From Paracoccaceae bacterium (GTDB lineage: Bacteria > Pseudomonadota > Alphaproteobacteria > Rhodobacterales > Rhodobacteraceae): a DNA stretch of 64,000 nucleotides. Below are positions 26,848-33,979 of the stretch, in pieces. The DNA lies in assembly GCA_018222585.1 (NCBI GenBank), contig JAAFAB010000006.1, forward strand, positions 124,001-188,000, given 5' to 3'. Every line of letters begins with the position of its first letter. Position 1 is the stretch's first letter. The notes under the pieces are model-generated. The model did not search any database. It saw only the letters and a list, made by a program, of their open reading frames with translations, and was not told the DNA's origin. Made by a program: the position numbers and the translations under genes.

Positions 26848-27951
26848 TCAGCTGGACGGGCGTTGCCGCTGGCCGGTCCGTGCCGCCTGCTCCACCGCCG
26901 CGACCAGACGGGCATTGTGCAGGGCATGGGCAAAGCCCAAGGTCTCGCGGCTTCCCGTCTCCAGGTCCCGGGCAAGGGCGGCATAGACCTCGCCCACATT
27001 GATCGCGGCACCGGCCCAGAACTCTGCCGCCGTGGGGCCGACGCCACTGGCGACCGGGCTGTCCGGGGCGGCGAAGTCGAGGCTGGAAGTCAGGGTCAGG
27101 TCACCGACCTGCACCCCTGCGGGATGATGCCCCGAGAGCCTGATCCAGCCCTCCGAGCCGCGCACCTCCAGGACGAATTCGGCCTCTTCGGGCGGAACAT
27201 TGGCCAGCACCTGAACCGAGACCGGGGCGCCACCGGCCGTCATGGCGATCATGTCCAGATGATCGGGGATCTCGCGGATCGAGGTCTCGCCGGTGTCGAC
27301 GATCTCGATCTCGGGCCAGAGCAGTGCGGTGCGGGCGTCGACCTCGGTGATGGGGCCGAGGATCGCCTCGATGACATCGAGCACATGGCCCGTGGTGATC
27401 GTCATGAAGCTGGCGCCCGAGGCGGCCTTGTTGAAATAGTCATAGGCCTTCGGGGACTGCGGCCCGTAGCCGAAGGTGGTCGCCTTGACCCGGGCCGACA
27501 GAAGGCGCCCGAGACGGCCCGACCGCACGAGCTCCGCCGCGCGGCGGGCAGCCGGGTTGTAACGCCCCTGGAGGCCGATGGCCGTGTGCAGCGTGCCTGC
27601 CGCGCCCGCCATCTCCTCGGTCTCGGCAAGGGAGGCGCCGAGCGGGGACTCGCTGTAGACGGCCTTGCCGGCGGCCAGCGCGGCCAGGACCAGCTCCCGG
27701 TGTGCCGGCACCTTGACCGCGACCGTCACGATGTCGATGCTGTCATCCTGGATCATCGCGTAGGGATCGGAGAACCAGCGCCCGGCGCCGAAGACCTCTG
27801 CCGCCTCGCGGGCGCTTTCTTCGCGCCGGGTGGCGACCGCGGCAAGGTCAAGCCTCGGCTGGCTTTGCAACGCGGGCACATGCGATGCGCCCGCCCAGCT
27901 GGCCCGGGTGTCGGCGCCGATGATCCCGACCCTGAATTTGCGCTTGGACAT
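26848..27951 (-). CDS. Gfo/Idh/MocA-family oxidoreductase
   Basis: The 367-residue protein has an N-terminal Rossmann domain (FRVGIIGADTRASWAGASHV) in which the usual GxGxxG glycines are partly replaced. A catalytic-region motif AVYSESPLGASLAETEEM follows, corresponding to the family EKP motif but with Ser-Glu-Ser-Pro, so the Lys normally contacting substrate is absent. The C-terminal domain is of the usual size. It could be an altered oxidoreductase or bind a different substrate. GGAG lies nine bases before the ATG at 27949-27951. It is divergent from the AraC gene across a region with a long inverted repeat. Confidence 0.85.
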   Translation of the reverse strand: MSKRKFRVGIIGADTRASWAGASHVPALQSQPRLDLAAVATRREESAREAAEVFGAGRWFSDPYAMIQDDSIDIVTVAVKVPAHRELVLAALAAGKAVYSESPLGASLAETEEMAGAAGTLHTAIGLQGRYNPAARRAAELVRSGRLGRLLSARVKATTFGYGPQSPKAYDYFNKAASGASFMTITTGHVLDVIEAILGPITEVDARTALLWPEIEIVDTGETSIREIPDHLDMIAMTAGGAPVSVQVLANVPPEEAEFVLEVRGSEGWIRLSGHHPAGVQVGDLTLTSSLDFAAPDSPVASGVGPTAAEFWAGAAINVGEVYAALARDLETGSRETLGFAHALHNARLVAAVEQAARTGQRQRPSS

Positions 27952-28036
27952 TTCCTGATACTCCGATTGGTGGCATGATGCGGACACCCTTCGGTGCCCC
28001 TGCCGGAGAGATAGGAAGCGGCACGGGCGCAGCGCC

Positions 28037-28122
28037 ATGCAGATCCGATCAGGCATTGACGCGCTTCTCTCAAAGAAGCCTGCACCTGATCGGAATGAGC
28101 CGGCCCATGATCGGATCTGCAT
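28037..28122. promoter_or_regulatory. Inverted repeat in the Gfo/Idh-araC divergent region
   Basis: ATGCAGATCCGATCA (28037-28051) is repeated exactly in inverse at 28108-28122. The arms extend by GCGC with one mismatch, and a third half-copy TGATCGGA lies at 28087-28094. The spacing fits a looping operator for the adjacent AraC regulator. Transcribed, it could also form a long stem. Confidence 0.6.
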
Positions 28123-28222
28123 AGCGCCGGACGGCCCGGAGATGCACAACCTGGCTGGCGTAGACAGATCCCGTCGCGACGCGGCCCCGCCTCGGCGGGC
28201 CATCAACAGGAGCGGTGGAGCG

Positions 28223-29140
28223 ATGCGGACACCAGGATTTGCCGAGCTGCTGGAGGTCATCGACCGACACGCGCGATATGATTTCGAGACGGAGATCCCC
28301 GGGCTCAAGGTGGTGAGATCGGACTATCCGACCGAGCTGGGACATTGGCTTTACCAGCCGTCCTTCGGCGTGGTCGCCCGTGGGGAAAAGCAGCTGATGC
28401 TGGCCGAGACAGCTTTCGACTATCGCGCCGGAGAGTCCCTGGTCTGTGCGGCCGATGTGCCGGTCACCTCCCAGGTCACCCAGGCCAGCCCCGAGGCGCC
28501 CTATCTTGCCATCCATCTCGACATCGACCCGGCAGTGGTCGCCGACCTGCTGAGCCAGCGTGGCGGGCTGCGCCCCGATGTCAGCACCCTGCCGATCGCC
28601 GCCGTCCACACCTTGCCGGCCACGCTTCACGATCCGCTCATCCGGCTGCTCTCGCTGCTCGACCACCCCCGCGACATAGAGGTCATGGCCCCCCTGATCC
28701 GTCGTGAAATCACCTGGCGACTGCTGCACAGCGACCACGGGCTGCCGCTGAGCCAGCTGGCCTTCGCCAATGGCCATGCGGCACGGATCGGTCGCGCGAC
28801 CGCCTGGATCAGGGGCAACTTCGCCGCCGCTCTCGACATTCCCGCCCTTGCCGGGATGGCCGGCATGAGCGTCCCGAGCTTCCATCGCCACTTCCGCGCG
28901 GTGACCTCGATGTCTCCGCTGCAGTTCCAGAAACGGGTGCGCCTTCAGGAGGCCCGGCGCGATCTGCCGCGCGCCGACACGGTTTCGGCGGTGGCCTTCG
29001 CGGTCGGCTACGAAAGCCTGTCCCAGTTCAACCGTGATTATCGCCGCCTGTTCGACCTGACCCCCAGCGAGGACGCGGCGCAGCTTCGCGCGACGCTCGG
29101 AACACGGTTCGTGCCCGCCGGCCATTCCGCCCTCGCCTGA
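28223..29140 (+). CDS. AraC-family transcriptional regulator
   Basis: The 305-residue protein has an AraC-type N-terminal effector domain (LGHWLYQPSFGVVARGEKQL) and a C-terminal double helix-turn-helix at about 200-290. In it, ALAGMAGMSVPSFHRHFRAV is the first HTH and AFAVGYESLSQFNRDYRRLF the second, ending in the usual P-S segment. The ATG at 28223 follows GGAGCGGTGGAG. It is divergent from the two oxidoreductase genes and probably controls them through the inverted repeat between them. Confidence 0.9.
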   Translation: MRTPGFAELLEVIDRHARYDFETEIPGLKVVRSDYPTELGHWLYQPSFGVVARGEKQLMLAETAFDYRAGESLVCAADVPVTSQVTQASPEAPYLAIHLDIDPAVVADLLSQRGGLRPDVSTLPIAAVHTLPATLHDPLIRLLSLLDHPRDIEVMAPLIRREITWRLLHSDHGLPLSQLAFANGHAARIGRATAWIRGNFAAALDIPALAGMAGMSVPSFHRHFRAVTSMSPLQFQKRVRLQEARRDLPRADTVSAVAFAVGYESLSQFNRDYRRLFDLTPSEDAAQLRATLGTRFVPAGHSALA

Positions 29141-29251
29141 GGTCCGACTTCCGGCGCCACACCGCGCCCCGCCGCGCGGGCGCCTGTCGGCGGGCACGAT
29201 GACTGCAGACCTCCGGCATCCGACAAGGCGGTTTCCGACGGCGATATGCCT

Positions 29252-30022
29252 TCAGACGTTGAGGAACCGCTTCAGCATCAGGGTCTCCTGCCCTTCCATC
29301 AGGGCCTCGGCGGTGGCCATGTGGTCGGCCATGACCAACCGCGCACGGTCGGGATCCCCCCCACGCAGCGCCGCGAGAAGATCCAGCTGATAGGCCCGGC
29401 CCCGCGCCCATAGCTCGGGGTTGGCTGGTTCGTAGAGGCGGCGATAGACCGTCAGGTCGCTGAGGATCTGCGCCATGAAACCGATGACGAAGCCCAGCAA
29501 CTCGTTGCGGGCATATTCCGCGAGCAACTGGTGGAAACGCAGCGAGGCGACATGCTGTTCGCGCTCTTCCTCGATATCCGCCGAGGGGTGATCATAGCTC
29601 TGCACGACCGCGTCCAGCGCCGCCAGCTGATCGGCATCCAGCTTGCCCGCCAGCGAGGCCGCCAGTTCCGGCTCCAGCAGGCGCCGCATCTGGTAGATGT
29701 CCTTCAGGGTCAGGTCGCGGAAATAGAAGTAGTTTCCCAGCAGGGCACGGGCGCGCTCGCGGCTGACCTCGTGCACGAAGGAGCCGCCGCCCGGGCCGGT
29801 GCGGGTCTTGACCAGCCCCTGCGCCTCGAGGATGCGCATCGCCTCGCGGATGGTGCCCTTGGACATGCCGAAGCGGGTGATCATCTCGGCCTCGCCGGGC
29901 AGCCGGTCGCCCATGCGCAGCCCTTCCTCGACCACGTAGTCCTTGATCGCCTCGGCCACCATCACCGGGCGCGACCGGCGCGCGCCCTCGCCTGCGGTCG
30001 GTCTGTCGGTCTCGTCCTTCAG
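29252..30022 (-). CDS. FadR-subfamily GntR transcriptional regulator (start uncertain)
   Basis: The winged helix is clear: RPVMVAEAIKDYVVEEGLRM, GDRLPGEAEMITRFGMSKGT and IREAMRILEAQGLVKTRTGP. It is followed by an all-helical FCD ligand domain with the metal-site type residues (EREQHVASLRFHQLLAEY, DHMATAEAL). The start is unclear. The farthest in-frame ATG (30109) lies inside the terminator hairpin of the upstream gene and would put the operator-like palindrome 30060-30077 within the gene. No other ATG or GTG occurs before 29965. I give a CTG at 30022; GTG 29965 or ATG 29962 would trim the HTH. Palindromes before it and before the dipeptide ABC/DUF1028 divergon suggest it controls both. Confidence 0.85.
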   Translation of the reverse strand: MKDETDRPTAGEGARRSRPVMVAEAIKDYVVEEGLRMGDRLPGEAEMITRFGMSKGTIREAMRILEAQGLVKTRTGPGGGSFVHEVSRERARALLGNYFYFRDLTLKDIYQMRRLLEPELAASLAGKLDADQLAALDAVVQSYDHPSADIEEEREQHVASLRFHQLLAEYARNELLGFVIGFMAQILSDLTVYRRLYEPANPELWARGRAYQLDLLAALRGGDPDRARLVMADHMATAEALMEGQETLMLKRFLNV

Positions 30023-30059
30023 CGGGGCCTCGCTTTTCCGCCCGGCGCAGGAGCGGGCG

Positions 30060-30077
30060 GATTTCTCATGATGAATT
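30060..30077 (-). promoter_or_regulatory. Operator-like palindrome before the gntR gene
   Basis: The 18-mer matches AATTTATCATGATAAATT at 15 of 18 positions with the TCATGAT core intact. It probably mediates autoregulation. Confidence 0.5.
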
Positions 30078-30089
30078 GGCAGGCTGCAT

Positions 30090-30121
30090 GAAAAAGGGCC
30101 GGGACGCAATGCCCGGCCCCC
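30090..30121 (-). terminator. Intrinsic terminator of the pyrimidine uptake operon
   Basis: On the minus strand the stem GGGCCGGG..CCCGGCCC around a short loop is followed by TTTTTCATG. It lies about 20 bp after the stop of the binding-protein gene. Confidence 0.8.
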
Positions 30122-30140
30122 TTCCCGCTTCCGGCGCGAC

Positions 30141-31133
30141 TCAGTTCAGGGCCGCGTCGGTGATCTCATGGGTCCAGGCGCCCTCGGGCTCCGTGGTGAT
30201 CGCCGGATTGTCGGGGCTGACGGCCGACAGCAGCGTGGCCACGGTCTGCTCGTAGTCCGCCGGATCCAGCGCGCCATTCGAGCCAGCGGTCAGCTTCGCC
30301 ACTTCGCCCATCATGTACACCTGGTGTTCCAGGGTCTGTGCGCCGGTCTCGTCGAATTCCAGGACGATCTCGGCGGCTTCCTCGGGGTGCTCCTCGGCGT
30401 ACTTCCAGCCCTCCATCGAGGCGGCGACGAAGCGGACCATCTTGTCCTTGAACGCCTCGTCGGCCAAGCTGTCCTCGAGCACGTAGAGACCGTCCTCGAG
30501 CATCCCGAAGCCCTCTTCCAGGTAGTTGAAGGTGACCAGCTCGTCCTCGGTGATGCCCGCGTCCAGGATCTGCTTGTACTCGTTGTAGGTCATGGTCGAG
30601 ATGCAGTCGGCCTGTCCCTGGATGATCGGATCGGCGCTGAACGCCTGCTTGATCACCGCCACGCCGTTCTCGTCCGCGCCGTCGGTCTCGATGCCGAGGG
30701 CGGCCATCCAGGCGTAGAACGGATATTCGTTGCCGTAGAACCAGACACCCATGGTGTGACCGGGGAAGTCCGCAGGGCTCTCGATGCCCGCCGCCTTCAG
30801 GCAGTTGACCTGCAGACCTCCGGTCTTGAAGGGCTGGGCGATGTTGACCAGCGGCACGCCGCGCTCACGCGCGGCCAGGCCGGCGGCCATCCAGGTGGTG
30901 ATGACATCGGCGCCACCGGCGGCGATCACCTGCTCGGGGGCGATGTCGGGGCCACCGGCCTTGATGGTCACGTCGAGGTCGGCCGCGTCGTAGAAGCCCT
31001 TGGCCTCGGCGACGTAGTAGCCTGCAAACTGGGCCTGGGTGACCCACTTCAGTTGCAGCGTCACCTCGTCGGCGGCCAGCGCGCCCGAGGTGGTGGCGCC
31101 CAGGGCAACCGCCCCTGCGATCCAATGTTTCAT
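30141..31133 (-). CDS. NMT1/THI5-type ABC substrate-binding protein, probably for pyrimidines
   Basis: The 330-residue exported protein has a signal peptide (MKHWIAGAVALGATTSGALA|AD) and an NMT1-like body: LKWVTQAQFAGYYVAEAKGF, IAPEQVIAAGGADV and VWFYGNEYPFYAWMAALGI. The same family includes hydroxymethylpyrimidine binders, but the CCCFC motif of ThiY is absent. It is the last gene of the operon beginning with the carbamoyl-amidase gene, so the ligand is most likely uracil, thymine or a dihydro derivative. I chose the ATG at 31131-31133 (GGGAG upstream); an ATG nine codons earlier is possible. Confidence 0.88.
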   Translation of the reverse strand: MKHWIAGAVALGATTSGALAADEVTLQLKWVTQAQFAGYYVAEAKGFYDAADLDVTIKAGGPDIAPEQVIAAGGADVITTWMAAGLAARERGVPLVNIAQPFKTGGLQVNCLKAAGIESPADFPGHTMGVWFYGNEYPFYAWMAALGIETDGADENGVAVIKQAFSADPIIQGQADCISTMTYNEYKQILDAGITEDELVTFNYLEEGFGMLEDGLYVLEDSLADEAFKDKMVRFVAASMEGWKYAEEHPEEAAEIVLEFDETGAQTLEHQVYMMGEVAKLTAGSNGALDPADYEQTVATLLSAVSPDNPAITTEPEGAWTHEITDAALN

Positions 31134-31175
31134 GTTGGTAACTCCCTGTTTGGTCTTCATATTATGACGCGCTCC

Positions 31176-32018
31176 TTAGCGCTGAGATGGGTGCCAGTAG
31201 GTCACCCAGCGTTCCACCAGGGCGATGCCCCCGTAGAACAGCGATCCCGCCAGAGCGGCGACGACGATCTCGGCCCAGACCATGTCCAGCGCCAGTTGTC
31301 CCACCGATGTTGAGATACGAAAGCCCATGCCCGCAATCGGGGAGCCGAAAAATTCCGCCACGATGGCGCCGATAAGCGCAAGCGTCGATGAAATCTTCAG
31401 CCCGTTGAAGACAAAGGGCATGGCGGCGGGCAGGCGCAGCTTCCAGAGGCCCTGCCAGTAGCTTGCCGCCCAGGTCTTGATCTGGTCGCGCTGCATCTGC
31501 GTCGTCTCCTGCAGCCCGGCGGTGATGTTCACCAGCATCGGGAAGAAGACCATGATCGTCACTACGGCCGCCTTGGATTGCCAGTCGAAGCCGTACCACA
31601 TCACCAGGATCGGCGCCGTGCCGACGATGGGCAGGGCGGCGACGAAGCTGCCCACGGGCAGGATGCCGCGGCGCAGGAAGTCGCTGCGGTCGACAAGGAT
31701 GGCGACGAGGAAGGCGGCCAGGCTGCCGATGGCAAAGCCCGAGAGCGCGCCCTTGACGAAGGTCTGCACGAAGTCGGTCCAGAGCGTCGGGATCGAGGTC
31801 GCGAAGCGCGCGCCGATCATCGAGGGCGCGGGCAGGATGACCATGGGCAGGGCGAGGCCGCGCACGATCAGCTCCCACATGGCGACCAGGGTCAGCCCGA
31901 AGATCACCGGCACCGCGAGGCGCACCGCGCGGGTGTCGGACCCGCGCCCGTTGGCCAGTTGCACATTCGCGTACCAGGCGACGGCCCAGAGCAGAAATGC
32001 CGCGATTACAAGGGTCAT
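31176..32018 (-). CDS. ABC transporter permease, SsuC/TauC type (pyrimidine uptake, subunit 1)
   Basis: The 280-residue permease has about six to seven hydrophobic helices and the coupling-loop region WQGLWKLRLPAAMPFVFNGL, characteristic of the nitrate/sulfonate/pyrimidine group. Its ATG overlaps the stop of a small frame (ATGA) that itself overlaps the end of the second permease gene. It works with the adjacent ATPase and NMT1-type binding protein. Confidence 0.9.
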   Translation of the reverse strand: MTLVIAAFLLWAVAWYANVQLANGRGSDTRAVRLAVPVIFGLTLVAMWELIVRGLALPMVILPAPSMIGARFATSIPTLWTDFVQTFVKGALSGFAIGSLAAFLVAILVDRSDFLRRGILPVGSFVAALPIVGTAPILVMWYGFDWQSKAAVVTIMVFFPMLVNITAGLQETTQMQRDQIKTWAASYWQGLWKLRLPAAMPFVFNGLKISSTLALIGAIVAEFFGSPIAGMGFRISTSVGQLALDMVWAEIVVAALAGSLFYGGIALVERWVTYWHPSQR

Positions 32019-32155
32019 GAGCGCCCTCCTTCATGTGCACACCCGGGGCCCGCGCCTTTCGGCGCCTGGTCGTGGGGCGCGCTCCCCTGGGCGGGTGCAA
32101 GGCTGTCGCGCGCGACCCTGAGCAGGCCAACATTGGTGAGAAAATTCACAGCCAT
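32015..32155 (-). CDS. Possible 46-residue coupled micro-ORF between the two permease genes
   Basis: A 46-codon frame begins MAVNFLTNVGLLRVARDSLA. Its ATG overlaps the stop of the upstream permease gene (TGATG) and its stop overlaps the start of the downstream one (ATGA). No family is recognised and the C-terminal half is low-complexity. It may serve only to carry ribosomes across the 136-bp spacer. Confidence 0.3.
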   Translation of the reverse strand: MAVNFLTNVGLLRVARDSLAPAQGSAPHDQAPKGAGPGCAHEGGRS

Positions 32156-33072
32156 CACCCCAGTCCCATCCGTTTCAGCACGCCACGCTCGACCGCGCCG
32201 ATCACCGCCACCAGGCAGGCGGCCAGGATCGCCGTGGCAAAGAGCGCCGACCAGATCTGCACCGTTTGTCCGTAGTAGCTGCCCGAGAGCAGCCTGAAGC
32301 CCAGCCCCTGGCCCGTGCCTGAGGGCAGTTCGCCGACGATGGTGCCGACGAGGCTTGAGGCCACGCCGATCTTCAGCGAGGCGAAGAGATAGGGCGCGGA
32401 GGCGGGCAGCCGCAGCTTCCAGAAGCTCTGCGCCCTGGTCGCGCTCCAGGTCTTCACCAGGTCGAGGTCCATCGGCGAGGGGCTGCGCAGCCCCTTCACC
32501 ATGCCGACGACCACGGGGAAGAAGGACAGGTAGGCCGAGATCACCGCCTTGGGCACAAGCCCCTGAAGACCGACGGAATTCAGCACCACGATGATCATCG
32601 GGGCGATGGCCAGGATGGGGATGGTCTGACTGGCGATGGCCCAGGGCATGACCGACATGTCCATGGCGCGGCTGTGCACGATCCCCACGGCCAGCACGAT
32701 GCCCAGCCCGGCCCCGATCGCGAAGCCGAGAAGCGTGGCGGACAGCGTGATCCAGCCGTGGAAGACAAGGCTGCGCTTTGAGGTCGGATTGACCTCCATC
32801 GTCGAGCTCCACAGTTCGGCGACCACCTGGTGCGGCGCCGGCAGGCGCGGCTTTGCCTGCACCCAGGTGTCATCCCATTGCCCCGGGTTCCTCGCCGCGA
32901 GGACGAAGGCCGACATGTCGCGGCGGGTCATCATGCCTTCCGGAGAGACCACCTCGCCCTGCCGCTCTGCGGTCATCAGGGCGAACTTGATGTTCATCGG
33001 GACGCAGGCCGCGTACCAGAAGGCCATGATAGCGGCGACAACGGTGATGACTGGAATCAACACCCGTTTCAT
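32155..33072 (-). CDS. ABC transporter permease, SsuC/TauC type (pyrimidine uptake, subunit 2)
   Basis: The 305-residue permease has a first membrane helix after MKRVLIPVITVVAAI. A roughly 90-residue periplasmic insertion (about 30-110) is absent from the partner permease. A six-helix core follows with the coupling loop SFWKLRLPASAPYLFASLKI. The ATG at 33070-33072 overlaps the stop of the micro-ORF upstream (ATGA). The two permeases are paralogous and probably form a heterodimer. Confidence 0.9.
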   Translation of the reverse strand: MKRVLIPVITVVAAIMAFWYAACVPMNIKFALMTAERQGEVVSPEGMMTRRDMSAFVLAARNPGQWDDTWVQAKPRLPAPHQVVAELWSSTMEVNPTSKRSLVFHGWITLSATLLGFAIGAGLGIVLAVGIVHSRAMDMSVMPWAIASQTIPILAIAPMIIVVLNSVGLQGLVPKAVISAYLSFFPVVVGMVKGLRSPSPMDLDLVKTWSATRAQSFWKLRLPASAPYLFASLKIGVASSLVGTIVGELPSGTGQGLGFRLLSGSYYGQTVQIWSALFATAILAACLVAVIGAVERGVLKRMGLG

Positions 33073-33194
33073 CGTTCCCACTCCATGCGCATTTCCGTCA
33101 CCAGCTCCGGCGGCACAGGCAACCGGCGCCAGATCTTGACGAGGGCGGCACAAGCGGGGGCATCCGCCTCGGTGGCGCGGCGGAGCTCAATCAT
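33069..33194 (-). CDS. 41-residue micro-ORF resembling a GNAT N-terminus
   Basis: The frame begins MIELRRATEADAPACAAL, a typical beta1-alpha1 start of a GNAT acetyltransferase, and ends after 41 residues in MRMEWER; the acetyl-CoA site is missing. It starts inside the 3' end of the ATPase gene (ATG at 33192-33194, before that gene's TGA at 33187-33189). Its TGA overlaps the ATG of the permease gene. It is therefore very likely translated. It may be a GNAT remnant kept as a coupling device or a small protein. Confidence 0.5.
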   Translation of the reverse strand: MIELRRATEADAPACAALVKIWRRLPVPPELVTEMRMEWER

Positions 33195-33969
33195 AGGCAT
33201 GACCCGCACGCAGCCCTTCCCGGACCCTATGCGCGATTTCAAGGAAGTCCGGGCTGTCCCTGATATCGAGCGGACGCTCCTTCGGCAGCGGGCTCTCGAT
33301 CACGTCGGTGATCCGGCCCGGGCGCGGGCTCATCACCACGATCCTGGTCGACAGATACACCGCCTCGGGGATCGAATGGGTGACGAAGCCGATGGTCTTC
33401 TCGGTTCGCGCCCAGAGCTTCAGCAGCTCTTCGTTGAGGTGGTCGCGCACGATTTCATCAAGTGCACCAAAGGGTTCATCCATCAGCAGGATATCGGCAT
33501 CGAAGGCCAGCGCGCGGGCGATGGAGGCCCGCTGCTGCATCCCGCCCGACAACTGCCAGGGATATTTCCTGCCGAAGCCGGCCAGATCCACCAAGTCCAG
33601 CACCTTCTCGACCTTTTCGGCCTGTTCGGCACGGGAATAGCCCATGATTTCAAGCGGTAGCCTGATATTGCCAGCGATGGTGCGCCAGGGATAAAGCCCC
33701 GCCGCCTGGAAGACATAGCCGTAGGCGCGGGCCTTGCGCGCCTCCTCGGGGCTCATGCCGTTCACCGTCAGACTGCCGCCGGTGGGGTCTTCCAGCGCCG
33801 CAATGCAGCGCAGGAAGGTGGTCTTGCCGCAGCCCGAAGGGCCGATGAAGCTGACGAAATCTCCTTTCGAGATTTGCAGGTTCACATCCTTCAGCGCCTG
33901 GACGGGTCCGTCGTTGGTCTGGAAGGTCAGATCGAGGTGTTTCGCTTCGATCACAGGGAGTTGCGTCAC
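33187..33969 (-). CDS. ABC transporter ATP-binding protein, SsuB/TauB type (pyrimidine uptake)
   Basis: The 260-residue ATPase has Walker A GPSGCGKTT, Q-loop AAGLYPWRT, signature LSGGMQQRASIARAL and Walker B ILLMDEPFGALD, followed by THSIPEAVYLS with the H-loop. It is of the nitrate/taurine group, matching the two permeases. It lies 10 bp after the dihydropyrimidinase gene and overlaps the following micro-ORF, within the operon amidase-dihydropyrimidinase-ATPase-permease-permease-binding protein. Confidence 0.93.
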   Translation of the reverse strand: MTQLPVIEAKHLDLTFQTNDGPVQALKDVNLQISKGDFVSFIGPSGCGKTTFLRCIAALEDPTGGSLTVNGMSPEEARKARAYGYVFQAAGLYPWRTIAGNIRLPLEIMGYSRAEQAEKVEKVLDLVDLAGFGRKYPWQLSGGMQQRASIARALAFDADILLMDEPFGALDEIVRDHLNEELLKLWARTEKTIGFVTHSIPEAVYLSTRIVVMSPRPGRITDVIESPLPKERPLDIRDSPDFLEIAHRVREGLRAGHAYD

Positions 33970-33979
33970 GAAGCTAACC

